The translations under genes were made by a program, and so were the position numbers. 64,000 nt of DNA from Maricaulis sp947259345 (GTDB lineage Bacteria; Pseudomonadota; Alphaproteobacteria; Caulobacterales; Maricaulaceae): positions 868,001 through 932,000 of the forward strand of contig OZ244254.1 of NCBI GenBank assembly GCA_965217205.1. The letters run 5' to 3'. Under the pieces are notes generated by a model that saw nothing but the letters and a program-made list of their open reading frames with translations, was not told the DNA's origin and made no database searches. Shown piece by piece: positions 32,670 through 41,102 of this stretch. How positions within the stretch are numbered: position 1 is the first letter of the stretch; every line of letters starts with the position of its first letter.

Positions 32670-33476
32670 ATGCGCCAGGAAGATCGCAGAACAGGCGTGA
32701 TCGCCCGCAAGCTGGGCATGACGCGTATTTTCGCCGAAGACGGCTCGCACGTGCCCTGCACAGTGCTGCACATGGACAACGTCCAGGTCGTGTCTCACAA
32801 GACCGCTGAGCGGGACGGCTATGTGGCGCTCCAGCTGGGTGCCGGGGAAGCCAAGGCCAAGCGGACGCCGAAGGCGCTGCGCGGTCACTTCGCCAAGGCC
32901 AAGGTTGCGCCCAAGCGCAAGATGGTCGAATTCCGCGTCGCCGAAGACGCGCTGATTGAAGTCGGCTCCGAGCTGACCGCGGACCATTTCGTCCCCGGGC
33001 AGAAAGTGGATGTTGCCGGCATCTCGATCGGTAAGGGTTTTGCAGGGGCCATGAAGCGCCACGGTTTTGGCGGCCTTCGAGCCACGCACGGTGTGTCAAT
33101 CTCGCACCGTTCGCATGGTTCGACCGGCCAGTGTCAGGATCCGGGCAAGGTCTTCAAGGGCAAGAAAATGGCCGGTCACATGGGCGCTGTCCGCGTGACC
33201 ACGCAGAATATCGAAGTCGTTCGTGTTGACGTCGAGCGCGGCATTGTCCTGGTCAAGGGCGCCGTTCCCGGATCAGCTGGCGGCTGGGTCGAGCTTCGCG
33301 ACGCGGTCAAGGGTCATGGCGATGCTGAACTCCCGGTTCCGGGCAAGTTCCGTACGCTGGACGAGCTGAACGCGCCGGCGCCGACCGAAGTGGTTGGGAA
33401 TGAGGCTGCTCCGGCTGACGCCGACAACGCGGCCCCGGAAGCTGCGGCTGACGGTGAAGAAGGAACGCAAGCATGA
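32670..33476 (+). CDS. rplC: 50S ribosomal protein L3 with C-terminal Ala/Pro/acidic tail
   Basis: The 268-residue L3 reaches the peptidyl transferase centre through its long loop (SHRSHGSTGQCQDPGKVFKG). After the core ends near residue 225 there is a low-complexity tail of some 40 residues rich in alanine, proline and acidic residues, absent from E. coli L3 (209 residues). Such tails occur in alphaproteobacterial L3. The ATG at 32670 gives MRQEDRRTGVIARKLGMTRI. It overlaps rplD by four bases, ATGA. Confidence 0.97.
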   Translation: MRQEDRRTGVIARKLGMTRIFAEDGSHVPCTVLHMDNVQVVSHKTAERDGYVALQLGAGEAKAKRTPKALRGHFAKAKVAPKRKMVEFRVAEDALIEVGSELTADHFVPGQKVDVAGISIGKGFAGAMKRHGFGGLRATHGVSISHRSHGSTGQCQDPGKVFKGKKMAGHMGAVRVTTQNIEVVRVDVERGIVLVKGAVPGSAGGWVELRDAVKGHGDAELPVPGKFRTLDELNAPAPTEVVGNEAAPADADNAAPEAAADGEEGTQA

Positions 33477-34108
33477 AGATCGAGGTCAAAACCCTCGCGG
33501 CGAAGGACGCCGGTGCCATCGATCTCGACGATGCCGTCTTCGGCATTGAAGAGGTGCGCTCCGACCTCCTGCAGCGCGTTGTGAAGTGGCAGCTGGCAGC
33601 CCGCCAGCAAGGCACGCACAAAACGCTCGGCCGCTCCGAGATTGCCCGCACGAAGAAGAAGTTCGGTCGCCAGAAAGGCGGCGGCGGGGCCCGTCACGGT
33701 GCCCGGTCCGCTCCGCAATTCGTTGGCGGCGGCAAGGCACACGGTCCGCGCGTCCGCAGCCATGCTCACGAGCTTCCCAAGAAGGTCCGCGCGCTTGGCC
33801 TGCGCCATGCGCTGTCGGCCAAGCTCGGCGCCAAGTCGCTCATCGTCATCGACGATGCTGCACTCGACGCCCCGCAGACCAAGGCGCTTCGCACGTCCTT
33901 TGAAGGTCTGGGCATTTCCAATGCCCTGGTCATCTCGGGCGCCGAAGTAAACGAGAATTTTGCCAAGGCGGCTCGCAACCTGCCGTGCATTGACGTGCTG
34001 CCCGCCCAGGGTCTCAACGTCTATGACGTGCTGCGTCGCGACACCCTGGTGCTGACGAAGGCTGCCGTGGAACAGATCCACGCCCGCCTCAGCGCGAAGG
34101 AGGCATAA
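33473..34108 (+). CDS. rplD: 50S ribosomal protein L4
   Basis: The 211-residue protein has the extended loop that lines the exit tunnel (RSEIARTKKKFGRQKGGGGA). The loop is the site of macrolide-resistance changes elsewhere and looks ordinary here. The C-terminal Rossmann-like part (YDVLRRDTLVLTKAAVEQI) is intact. In gammaproteobacteria L4 represses the S10 operon through its leader; no such leader is obvious here. Start overlaps the rplC stop, and rplW begins one base after its stop. Confidence 0.98.
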   Translation: MKIEVKTLAAKDAGAIDLDDAVFGIEEVRSDLLQRVVKWQLAARQQGTHKTLGRSEIARTKKKFGRQKGGGGARHGARSAPQFVGGGKAHGPRVRSHAHELPKKVRALGLRHALSAKLGAKSLIVIDDAALDAPQTKALRTSFEGLGISNALVISGAEVNENFAKAARNLPCIDVLPAQGLNVYDVLRRDTLVLTKAAVEQIHARLSAKEA

Positions 34109-34109
34109 G

Positions 34110-34406
34110 ATGTCGGCTGCTGCGCACCATTACGACACGATCCTGAGCCCGGTGATCACCGAAAAGTCGACCCTGCTCTCGGAAGAGAACAAGGTGGTCT
34201 TCTTCGTGCCGCTCTCCGCCAACAAGGCCGAGATCGCTGATGCGGTCGAGAAGCTCTTCAAGGTGAAGGTGACGGCTGTGAACACCACCAAGGTTCACGG
34301 AAAGAGCAAGCGCTTCCGGGGTGTGCCCGGTCGCCGCAATGACCAGAAGAAAGCGGTCGTGACTCTCGAAGAGGGTCACTCGATCGACGTGACGACGGGT
34401 CTGTAA
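34110..34406 (+). CDS. rplW: 50S ribosomal protein L23
   Basis: The 98-residue protein sits at the tunnel exit and docks trigger factor and SRP. The conserved SPVITEKSTLLSEENKVVFF and GVPGRRNDQKKAVVTLEEG segments are clear. It lies one base after rplD and one base before rplB, tightly packed in the S10 operon. Confidence 0.98.
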   Translation: MSAAAHHYDTILSPVITEKSTLLSEENKVVFFVPLSANKAEIADAVEKLFKVKVTAVNTTKVHGKSKRFRGVPGRRNDQKKAVVTLEEGHSIDVTTGL

Positions 34407-34407
34407 G

Positions 34408-35244
34408 ATGGCGTTGAAAACATTCAAACCGACCTCTCCGGGCCGCCGTGCCCTCGTGCTGGTGGATCGTTCCGCCCTGCACAAGGGACGCCCTGAGAAA
34501 ACACTGGTCGAAGGCCTCACCAAGAGCGGTGGGCGCAATAATATGGGTCGCATCACGGCCCGCCGGCGTGGCGGTGGCGCGAAGCGTCTTTATCGCCTGG
34601 TCGATTTCAAGCGTCGCAAGTGGGACATGCCCGCGACCGTCGAGCGCCTGGAATATGATCCGAACCGGACGGCTTTCATCGCCCTCATCAAGTATGAGGA
34701 CGGCGAAAAGGCCTATATCCTGGCTCCGCAGCGCCTTTCCGAAGGCGACACGGTAATCGCGTCTGCCAAGGCCGATGTGAAGCCGGGCAATGCCATGCCG
34801 CTGAAGGCCGTGCCGGTTGGTACGATCCTTCACAATGTCGAGATGAAGCCGGAGAAGGGTGGTCAGATCGCTCGTTCCGCCGGTGCCTATGTGCAGCTGG
34901 TCGGCCGCGATGCCGGCTACGCCCAGATCCGTCTGGCATCTGGCGAACTGCGCATGGTCTCGGACAAGTGCATGGCGACGGTCGGTGCGGTTTCCAACCC
35001 GGACCACCTCAACATCAACCTCGGCAAGGCCGGTCGCAATCGCCATCTCGGCAAGCGTCCGTCTGTTCGCGGCGTTGTCATGAACCCGGTCGACCACCCG
35101 CATGGTGGTGGTGAAGGCCGCACCTCTGGTGGTCGCCATCCGGTGACCCCGTGGGGCAAGCCGACCAAGGGTGCCAAGACGCGCAAGAACAAGTCGACCG
35201 ACAAGTTCATCATCCGCTCGCGCCACGAGCGCAAGAAGCGATAG
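34408..35244 (+). CDS. rplB: 50S ribosomal protein L2
   Basis: The 278-residue protein is needed for subunit association and peptidyl transfer. GRNNMGRITARRRGGGAKRL near the N-terminus and the MNPVDHPHGGGEGRTSGGRH loop, with the histidine near the active site, are complete. The C-terminus is lysine/arginine rich. It is followed by rpsS after ten bases. Confidence 0.98.
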   Translation: MALKTFKPTSPGRRALVLVDRSALHKGRPEKTLVEGLTKSGGRNNMGRITARRRGGGAKRLYRLVDFKRRKWDMPATVERLEYDPNRTAFIALIKYEDGEKAYILAPQRLSEGDTVIASAKADVKPGNAMPLKAVPVGTILHNVEMKPEKGGQIARSAGAYVQLVGRDAGYAQIRLASGELRMVSDKCMATVGAVSNPDHLNINLGKAGRNRHLGKRPSVRGVVMNPVDHPHGGGEGRTSGGRHPVTPWGKPTKGAKTRKNKSTDKFIIRSRHERKKR

Positions 35245-35254
35245 GGAGCAGACG

Positions 35255-35533
35255 ATGCCTCGCTCTGTCTGGAAAGGTCCGTTCGTCGACGGCTATCTGC
35301 TGAAAAAAGCGGAAAAGTCGCACGAGGGCGGACGCAAGCAAGCGATCAAGACCTGGTCGCGCCGTTCTACCATCATGCCGCAATTCGTGGGCCTGACCTT
35401 CCAGGTTCACAACGGCAACAAGTTCGTGCCTGTGCTCGTGACCGAAGACATGGTCGGCCACAAGCTCGGTGAATTCGCCCCGTCGCGGACCTATTACGGT
35501 CACGCTGCGGATAAAAAAGCCAAGCGGAGATAA
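35255..35533 (+). CDS. rpsS: 30S ribosomal protein S19
   Basis: The 92-residue head protein begins MPRSVWKGPFVDGYLLKKAE and contains FVGLTFQVHNGNKFVPVLV and HKLGEFAPSRTYYGHAADKK. It contacts the A-site finger of the large subunit and binds S13. The ATG follows GGGAGCAGACG; longer in-frame starts within rplB are not conserved. Confidence 0.98.
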   Translation: MPRSVWKGPFVDGYLLKKAEKSHEGGRKQAIKTWSRRSTIMPQFVGLTFQVHNGNKFVPVLVTEDMVGHKLGEFAPSRTYYGHAADKKAKRR

Positions 35534-35536
35534 GCG

Positions 35537-35917
35537 ATGGGACAGTCTGCCAATCCCCGTCGCGTCGCTGACAATGAAGCGCGCGCCAAGCTGCGGATGA
35601 TCCGCACCAGCCCGCAAAAGCTGAACCTTGTTGCTGCGCTCATCCGCGGCAAAAAGGTCGAGCGTGCCCTGGCCGATCTGGAATTTTCGCGCAAGCGGAT
35701 CTCCAAGGAAGTCAAGAAGACCCTCGAGTCCGCGATTGCCAATGCCGAGAATAATCACGGCCTCGACATCGACAGCCTTGTCGTGTCGGAAGCCTTTGTC
35801 GGCAAGAACCTGGTCATGAAACGCTTTCGGGCTCGGGCACGCGGTCGCGGCGCCAAGATCCTGAAGCCGTTTTCCGAGCTCACCATCGTGGTGCGCGAAG
35901 TCGAGGAGGCCGCCTGA
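35537..35917 (+). CDS. rplV: 50S ribosomal protein L22
   Basis: The 126-residue protein sends a beta-hairpin into the exit tunnel (AFVGKNLVMKRFRARARGRG). The core begins VADNEARAKLRMIRTSPQKL. It starts three bases after rpsS, and its stop shares a base with the rpsC start (TGATG), implying coupled translation. Confidence 0.98.
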   Translation: MGQSANPRRVADNEARAKLRMIRTSPQKLNLVAALIRGKKVERALADLEFSRKRISKEVKKTLESAIANAENNHGLDIDSLVVSEAFVGKNLVMKRFRARARGRGAKILKPFSELTIVVREVEEAA

Positions 35918-36621
35918 TGGGTCAGAAAGTCAATCCGATCGGTCTGCGCCTCGGCGTCAACCGCACCTGGGAGTCCCGTTGGTATGCCGGCGCTGGTGAA
36001 TACGCCAAGCTGCTCCACGAGGACATCAAGATCCGGAAGATGCTCAAGCAGCGTCTGAAGAATGCCAGCGTGTCGAAGATCGTCATCGAGCGCCCGCACA
36101 AGAAGTGCCGCGTCACCGTCCACACGGCTCGTCCGGGTGTGGTGATCGGCAAGAAGGGTTCGGACATCGAGACTCTCCGCAAGGAGTTGTCGAAAATGGT
36201 CGACGGCGAGGTTTTCCTGAACCTCGTTGAAGTGCGCAAGCCGGAAATCGACGCGACCCTGGTCGCCGAGTCCATCGCCCAGCAGCTCGAGCGTCGTGTG
36301 GCTTTCCGCCGCGCAATGAAGCGCTCGATGCAGTCGGCGATGCGCATGGGCGCCAAGGGCTGCAAGATCGTCTGCGGTGGTCGTCTCGGCGGTGCGGAAA
36401 TTGCCCGTACCGAGCAGTATAATGAGGGCTCCGTGCCGCTTCATACGCTGCGCGCCGACATCGATTACGGAACCGCCGAAGCCAAGACCGCGATGGGTAT
36501 CATCGGTATCAAGGTCTGGATTTACAAAGGCGAGATCATGGAACATGACCCGAATGCCCAGGAGCGTCGTCTCCAGGAGTCGGGTGAGCAGCGCGCCCGT
36601 TCGGGCCGCCAAGCCGCGTAA
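35917..36621 (+). CDS. rpsC: 30S ribosomal protein S3
   Basis: The 234-residue protein has an N-terminal KH type II domain (TARPGVVIGKKGSDIETLRK) and a C-terminal domain (GGRLGGAEIARTEQYNEGSV). It forms part of the mRNA entry channel with helicase activity. The C-terminus is basic and extends a little beyond the core. Its start overlaps rplV; rplP follows after 11 bases. Confidence 0.98.
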   Translation: MGQKVNPIGLRLGVNRTWESRWYAGAGEYAKLLHEDIKIRKMLKQRLKNASVSKIVIERPHKKCRVTVHTARPGVVIGKKGSDIETLRKELSKMVDGEVFLNLVEVRKPEIDATLVAESIAQQLERRVAFRRAMKRSMQSAMRMGAKGCKIVCGGRLGGAEIARTEQYNEGSVPLHTLRADIDYGTAEAKTAMGIIGIKVWIYKGEIMEHDPNAQERRLQESGEQRARSGRQAA

Positions 36622-36632
36622 GGAAATCAGCC

Positions 36633-37046
36633 ATGCTGCAACCGAAACGCACGAAATTCCGCAAGGCGCACAAAGGCCGTATCAAGGGTGCTGCGAAGGG
36701 TGGCTATACGCTGAACTTCGGCTCCTACGGCCTCAAGGCGCTCCAGCCGGAACGCGTTACCGCGCGTCAGATCGAAGCCACGCGTCGGGCGATTACTCGC
36801 CACATGAAGCGTGCAGGTCGCGTGTGGATCCGCATCTTCCCGGACGTACCGGTTTCCAAGAAACCGACCGAAGTCCGGATGGGTAAAGGTAAGGGCTCGC
36901 CCGAGTTTTGGGCGTGCAAGGTCAAACCTGGCCGCATCATGTTCGAGATCGACGGTGTTCCCGAAAATGTTGCGCGCGAAGCTCTCGAGCTGGGCGCGGC
37001 AAAGCTGCCGGTCAAGACCAAAATCGTCGCCCGTTTGGGCGAATAG
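36633..37046 (+). CDS. rplP: 50S ribosomal protein L16
   Basis: The 137-residue protein organises the A-site region and 5S rRNA contacts. It begins MLQPKRTKFRKAHKGRIKG and holds RVWIRIFPDVPVSKKPTEVR and MGKGKGSPEFWACKVKPGRI, the latter near the peptidyl transferase centre. It is followed by rpmC after 13 bases. Confidence 0.98.
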   Translation: MLQPKRTKFRKAHKGRIKGAAKGGYTLNFGSYGLKALQPERVTARQIEATRRAITRHMKRAGRVWIRIFPDVPVSKKPTEVRMGKGKGSPEFWACKVKPGRIMFEIDGVPENVAREALELGAAKLPVKTKIVARLGE

Positions 37047-37059
37047 GGAGAACACAACG

Positions 37060-37266
37060 ATGAAACCCGTTGACGTTCGCGCCATGACCGAAGATCAGCT
37101 GAAGGACACGCTCCTGAAGCTGAAGGAAGAACAATTCAAGCTGCGGTTCCAGCAGGCCTCCGGCCAGATGGAAAACACCGCTCGCTATGGCCAGATCCGC
37201 CGCGATATCGCGCGTATCCAGACGGTCCAGACCGAGCGTAAATCGCACGTAGAGCAAGGGAGCTAG
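37060..37266 (+). CDS. rpmC: 50S ribosomal protein L29
   Basis: A 68-residue two-helix protein at the tunnel exit. DQLKDTLLKLKEEQFKLRFQ and ENTARYGQIRRDIARIQTVQ are the two coiled helices. The ATG at 37060 follows AGGGAGAACACAACG. It lies between rplP and rpsQ as in all S10 operons. Confidence 0.97.
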   Translation: MKPVDVRAMTEDQLKDTLLKLKEEQFKLRFQQASGQMENTARYGQIRRDIARIQTVQTERKSHVEQGS

Positions 37267-37268
37267 CG

Positions 37269-37505
37269 ATGCCGAAGCGTATCCTGCAAGGCGTCGTAGT
37301 GAGTGACAAAGGTGCCAAGACCATCGTGGTGCGTGTGGAACGGACTTTCCTCCACCCGCTGCTGCGCAAGACGGTCCGCCGCACCAAGCGTTACCACGCG
37401 CATGACGAAGCCAATGCGTTCAAGGTGGGTGACCAGGTCCAGATTCAGGAATGTGCACCCAAGTCGAAACTGAAGCGGTGGGAGGTGGTCCCGGTCGCGG
37501 CCTAG
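37269..37505 (+). CDS. rpsQ: 30S ribosomal protein S17
   Basis: The 78-residue OB-fold primary 16S rRNA binder begins MPKRILQGVVVSDKGAKTIV and contains VERTFLHPLLRKTVRRTKRY. It starts two bases after rpmC and closes the S10 operon; 41 bases separate it from rplN, with a good AAGGAGGA ribosome binding site there. Confidence 0.98.
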   Translation: MPKRILQGVVVSDKGAKTIVVRVERTFLHPLLRKTVRRTKRYHAHDEANAFKVGDQVQIQECAPKSKLKRWEVVPVAA

Positions 37506-37546
37506 GCCCGACAAGGAGACCCATCCTTTCCTAAGGAGGATCTGCG

Positions 37547-37915
37547 ATGATCCAGATGCAAACCAATCTGGACGTGGCTGACAATTCTGGCGCCCGCCGT
37601 GTGCAGTGCATCAAGGTGCTCGGCGGTGCCAAGCGTCGCTATGCCCACGTCGGCGACATCATTGTCGTCTCGGTCAAGGAAGCTATCCCGCGTGGTCGCG
37701 TGAAGAAGGGTGATGTCCGCAAGGCCGTCGTCGTTCGCGTGGCCAAGGACATCAAGCGCAAGGACGGTTCCGTCATTCGCTTCGATGGCAACGCGGCTGT
37801 GATTATCAACAACAATAACGAGCCGCTCGGCACGCGTATCTTCGGGCCGGTTCCGCGCGAACTGCGTGGCAAGAACCACATGAAGATCGTGTCGCTGGCG
37901 CCGGAGGTGCTGTAA
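37547..37915 (+). CDS. rplN: 50S ribosomal protein L14
   Basis: The 122-residue protein begins MIQMQTNLDVADNSGARRVQ and includes GTRIFGPVPRELRGKNHMKI at the C-terminus. It forms intersubunit bridges and is the docking site for the silencing factor RsfS. It is the first gene of the spc operon. Its stop codon overlaps the rplX start (TAATG). Confidence 0.98.
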   Translation: MIQMQTNLDVADNSGARRVQCIKVLGGAKRRYAHVGDIIVVSVKEAIPRGRVKKGDVRKAVVVRVAKDIKRKDGSVIRFDGNAAVIINNNNEPLGTRIFGPVPRELRGKNHMKIVSLAPEVL

Positions 37916-38229
37916 TGGCTGCCAAGATCAAGAAGGGCGACAAAGTCGTCATTCTCGCCGGCCGTGACAAAGGCAAGACCGGCGAAGTCACCAAGGTGCT
38001 GCCGACCGAGGATCGTGTCATTGTGTCCGGCGTGAATGTGGTTAAGCGCCACACCCGCGCGACGCAGACCGACCAGGGCGGCATCAAGGAAAAGGAAGCC
38101 TCCATCCACGTGTCGAACGTGGCTGTGGCTGATCCGAAAACCGGCGAGGCGACACGTGTCGGCTTCAAGACTGAAGACGGCAAGAAAGTGCGCGTCGCCA
38201 AGAGCTCGGGCGAGGTTATCGATGTCTGA
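37915..38229 (+). CDS. rplX: 50S ribosomal protein L24
   Basis: The 104-residue assembly initiator has the KOW motif KIKKGDKVVILAGRDKGKTG at the N-terminus and GVNVVKRHTRATQTDQGGIK. It binds the 5' end of 23S rRNA. Both ends overlap neighbours: one base with rplN and eight with rplE, which suggests tight translational coupling. Confidence 0.98.
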   Translation: MAAKIKKGDKVVILAGRDKGKTGEVTKVLPTEDRVIVSGVNVVKRHTRATQTDQGGIKEKEASIHVSNVAVADPKTGEATRVGFKTEDGKKVRVAKSSGEVIDV

Positions 38230-38782
38230 TACCGCCACCTACACACCGCGTCTTCGCGCCAAGTATAACGAAGCAATTCGTGCGGCGATGAAGGAAAAAT
38301 TCGGTTATGCCAACGACCTGCAGATCCCGCGTCTCGACAAGATCGTGATCAATATGGGTGTTGGTGAGGCCTCCCAGGACTCCAAGAAGATCAAGGGTGC
38401 CCTGGAAGACCTCGAAGCCATTTCCGGCCAGAAGCCGGTCAAGACGGTCGCCAAGAAGTCCATCGCGGGCTTCAAGCTCCGTGAGGAGCAGGTGATCGGC
38501 GCGAAAGTGACCCTGCGCCAGGATCGTATGTACGAATTCCTGGATCGCCTGATCACGATCGCCCTGCCGCGTGTGCGTGACTTCCGTGGGCTCAATGGTA
38601 AGAGCTTCGATGGTCGCGGCAATTACGCGATGGGTCTCAAGGAACATATCGTGTTCCCGGAAATCGACTACGACAAGGTCGAGAAAATCCGGGGTATGGA
38701 TATCGTTGTCTGCACCACCGCCGACAATGATGAGGAAGCGAAGGCCCTGCTGGCCGAGTTCGATTTCCCCTTTACGAACTAA
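38222..38782 (+). CDS. rplE: 50S ribosomal protein L5
   Basis: The 186-residue central-protuberance protein binds 5S rRNA and contacts P-site tRNA. Conserved are NMGVGEASQDSKKIKGALED and GQKPVKTVAKKSIAGFKLRE, and near the end GMDIVVCTTADNDEEAKALL. The ATG at 38222 lies inside the rplX coding end. A 49-base gap with GCAGGAGGAC precedes rpsN. Confidence 0.97.
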   Translation: MSDTATYTPRLRAKYNEAIRAAMKEKFGYANDLQIPRLDKIVINMGVGEASQDSKKIKGALEDLEAISGQKPVKTVAKKSIAGFKLREEQVIGAKVTLRQDRMYEFLDRLITIALPRVRDFRGLNGKSFDGRGNYAMGLKEHIVFPEIDYDKVEKIRGMDIVVCTTADNDEEAKALLAEFDFPFTN

Positions 38783-38831
38783 CGCAGCAGGAGAGCAAAG
38801 CCGTTCGGGCTTTGCACGCAGGAGGACTTAA

Positions 38832-39137
38832 ATGGCGAAAACTTCCGCAATCGAGCGCAACTTGAAACGTGCGCGCCTGGCCAAGCGTTATGCGGCCAAG
38901 CGTGAACAGCTCAAGTCGATCGCACGTAACAAGGAATTGCCGGTTGAGGAGCGTTTTGCTGCTCAGCTGAAGCTGGCTGAACTGCCGCGCAATTCTGCAG
39001 TCACGCGTATCCGGAACCGGTGTGAGATCACCGGCCGTCCGCGCGCATTCTATCGCAAGCTCCGCATGTCGCGTATCGCGCTGCGTGATCTGGCCAGCCA
39101 GGGAATGATCCCGGGCATGGTCAAGTCGAGCTGGTAA
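38832..39137 (+). CDS. rpsN: 30S ribosomal protein S14 (zinc-independent form)
   Basis: The 101-residue S14 is the long, C-minus type: it lacks the CxxC-CxxC zinc ribbon of the short form. It begins MAKTSAIERNLKRARLAKRY and ends RDLASQGMIPGMVKSSW. It assembles into the 30S head near S3 and S10. No second S14 is seen in the window. rpsH follows after 16 bases. Confidence 0.98.
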   Translation: MAKTSAIERNLKRARLAKRYAAKREQLKSIARNKELPVEERFAAQLKLAELPRNSAVTRIRNRCEITGRPRAFYRKLRMSRIALRDLASQGMIPGMVKSSW

Positions 39138-39153
39138 GAGAGGAGACCAGGAC

Positions 39154-39552
39154 ATGTCTGTGAACGATCCTCTCGGCGATATGCTGACCCGTATCCGCAA
39201 TGCGCTCATGCGCAACAAGCGGAACGTCAACACGCCGGCCTCGGCCCTGCGCCGCCGCGTGCTCGACGTCCTCAAGTCGGAAGGCTACATCCGCGATTAT
39301 GCGGAAGTTGAAATGCCGACCGGCCTGAAAGAGTTCGAGATCGAACTGAAGTATTTCGAAGGTGACTCGGTGATTTCGGAGATCAAGCGTATCTCCAAGC
39401 CGGGCCGCCGCGTCTATTCCGGCGTCAAGGATCTTCCGCTCGTCCAGAATGGCCTCGGCATCGCAATCCTCTCCACGCCCAAGGGCGTGATGTCGGATTC
39501 GACTGCTCGTGAGTCCAATGTGGGCGGCGAGATCCTCTGTCACGTCAGCTAA
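39154..39552 (+). CDS. rpsH: 30S ribosomal protein S8
   Basis: The 132-residue protein binds helix 21 of 16S rRNA in the platform. It begins MSVNDPLGDMLTRIRNALMR and ends with ILSTPKGVMSDSTARESNVG and GGEILCHV. In E. coli S8 represses the spc operon by binding the rplE mRNA region. A similar target near 38220 was not recognised by eye. Confidence 0.98.
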   Translation: MSVNDPLGDMLTRIRNALMRNKRNVNTPASALRRRVLDVLKSEGYIRDYAEVEMPTGLKEFEIELKYFEGDSVISEIKRISKPGRRVYSGVKDLPLVQNGLGIAILSTPKGVMSDSTARESNVGGEILCHVS

Positions 39553-39564
39553 GGGAGCGAACCA

Positions 39565-40098
39565 ATGTCACGTATCGGTAAACTCCCGGTCGCCGTTCCC
39601 GGCGGCGTCACTGCGACGCTCACGGACTCGGATCTGACCGTCAAGGGTCCCAAGGGCGAACTGTCCATGACCTTTGTTGACGAGGTGAATGTCGAGCAGG
39701 GCGAAGATGGCATTGTCATCAAGCCGCGCGACGAGACCAAGAAGGCCCGCGCGATGTGGGGCATGCAACGTGCCCTGGTCGCCAATCTGGTCCAGGGTGT
39801 CTCGGCTGGTTACGAGAAAAATCTCGAACTGGTGGGCGTTGGTTACCGCGCGCAGATGCAGGGTACGTCCCTGAAGCTGTCGCTCGGCCTGTCGCATGAC
39901 GTCGTCTATGACGCACCGGAAGGCATCACCATCGCCGTCGGCAAGCCGACCGAGGTGAAGATCACGGGCGCTGACAAGCAGCGCGTTGGCCAGGTGGCCG
40001 CCGAGATCCGCCGCTTCCGTCCGCCGGAGCCCTACAAGGGCAAGGGCATCAAATATGTCGGCGAGTATATCCGCCGCAAAGAAGGCAAGAAGAAGTAG
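39565..40098 (+). CDS. rplF: 50S ribosomal protein L6
   Basis: The 177-residue protein has two tandem homologous domains. It begins MSRIGKLPVAVPGGVTATLT and has the C-terminal KQRVGQVAAEIRRFRPPEPY and YKGKGIKYVGEYIRRKEGKK. L6 lies at the base of the L7/L12 stalk next to the sarcin-ricin loop. GGGAGCGAACC precedes the ATG. Confidence 0.98.
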   Translation: MSRIGKLPVAVPGGVTATLTDSDLTVKGPKGELSMTFVDEVNVEQGEDGIVIKPRDETKKARAMWGMQRALVANLVQGVSAGYEKNLELVGVGYRAQMQGTSLKLSLGLSHDVVYDAPEGITIAVGKPTEVKITGADKQRVGQVAAEIRRFRPPEPYKGKGIKYVGEYIRRKEGKKK

Positions 40099-40106
40099 GG
40101 CGAGCG

Positions 40107-40469
40107 ATGAAAACTCAACGCGAAAAATCGGTCCGCCGCGCCCAGCGCACCCGGATCCGTCTGCGCAAGTTCGCCAACGGCCGTCCGCGGCTGTCGGTCT
40201 ACCGGTCTTCGAAGAACATCTATGCCCAGCTCATCGACGATGTGTCGGGCAAGACGATCGTCGCCGCCTCTTCCCTCGAGGAAGCCGCTCAAAAAGAGCA
40301 TGGCAAGGGTTGCGACACGAAGGCTGCCGGGATCGTCGGCAAGCTGATCGCCGAGCGCGCAGTCAAGGAAGGCGTCAAGGACGTCGTCTTCGACCGTGGC
40401 GGTTACATCTTTCACGGGCGTGTCAAAGCGCTCGCAGAGGCGGCCCGCGAGGGCGGCCTGAACTTCTAA
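40107..40469 (+). CDS. rplR: 50S ribosomal protein L18
   Basis: The 120-residue 5S rRNA-binding protein contains RTRIRLRKFANGRPRLSVYR, SSKNIYAQLIDDVSGKTIVA and the C-terminal FDRGGYIFHGRVKALAEAAR. It starts eight bases after rplF and precedes rpsE by 12 bases. Confidence 0.98.
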   Translation: MKTQREKSVRRAQRTRIRLRKFANGRPRLSVYRSSKNIYAQLIDDVSGKTIVAASSLEEAAQKEHGKGCDTKAAGIVGKLIAERAVKEGVKDVVFDRGGYIFHGRVKALAEAAREGGLNF

Positions 40470-40481
40470 GGGAGCGGACGT

Positions 40482-41090
40482 ATGGCTCATCAGAACGAGC
40501 AGCGCGGTGACCGCGGCGATCGTGGCCGCGGCCGCGGCCGTGGCCGGGACCGCGACCAGGAACGCGATGACGAACTTGTCGACAAGCTCGTCCACATCAA
40601 CCGCGTCGCCAAGACGGTGAAGGGTGGCCGGAACTTCCAGTTCGCAGCCCTCGTCGTCGTCGGTGACACCAAAGGCCGCGTCGGCTTCGGACAGGGCAAG
40701 GCACGCGAAGTGCCGGAAGCCATCCGCAAGGCCACCGACGAAGCCAAGAAAAACATGATCCGCGTGCCGCTTCGCGAAGGCCGGACCCTGCACCATGACG
40801 GCAAGGGCCGTCACGGTGCCGGCAAGGTCGTCCTGCGGGCAGCGCCTCCGGGTACCGGCGTCATCGCCGGTGGTCCGATGCGCGCTGTGCTGGAAACCCT
40901 CGGGATCCAGGACGTGGTCGCCAAGTCGGTTGGCACGTCCAACCCGTACAACATGATCCGCGCCACAATGGACGCGCTGAAGTCGCAGTCGAGCCCGCGC
41001 TCGGTTGCTGCCAAGCGTGGTCTGAAGGTTGGTGATCTGGTGAACCGCCGTGATGACGGCGCGTCTTCGCCGGAAGCGATCGAAGCGTAA
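40482..41090 (+). CDS. rpsE: 30S ribosomal protein S5 with N-terminal Arg/Gly/Asp-rich extension
   Basis: The 202-residue protein has the double-stranded RNA-binding-like fold (ELVDKLVHINRVAKTVKGGR, GRVGFGQGKAREVPEAIRKA) and the C-terminal domain with VLETLGIQDVVAKSVGTSNP. S5 controls decoding accuracy. The first 30 residues are a low-complexity run of RGD/RGR units, absent from E. coli S5 (167 residues). It is presumably disordered and could touch mRNA or rRNA. Confidence 0.97.
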   Translation: MAHQNEQRGDRGDRGRGRGRGRDRDQERDDELVDKLVHINRVAKTVKGGRNFQFAALVVVGDTKGRVGFGQGKAREVPEAIRKATDEAKKNMIRVPLREGRTLHHDGKGRHGAGKVVLRAAPPGTGVIAGGPMRAVLETLGIQDVVAKSVGTSNPYNMIRATMDALKSQSSPRSVAAKRGLKVGDLVNRRDDGASSPEAIEA

Positions 41091-41102
41091 GGACCGGATA
41101 TA

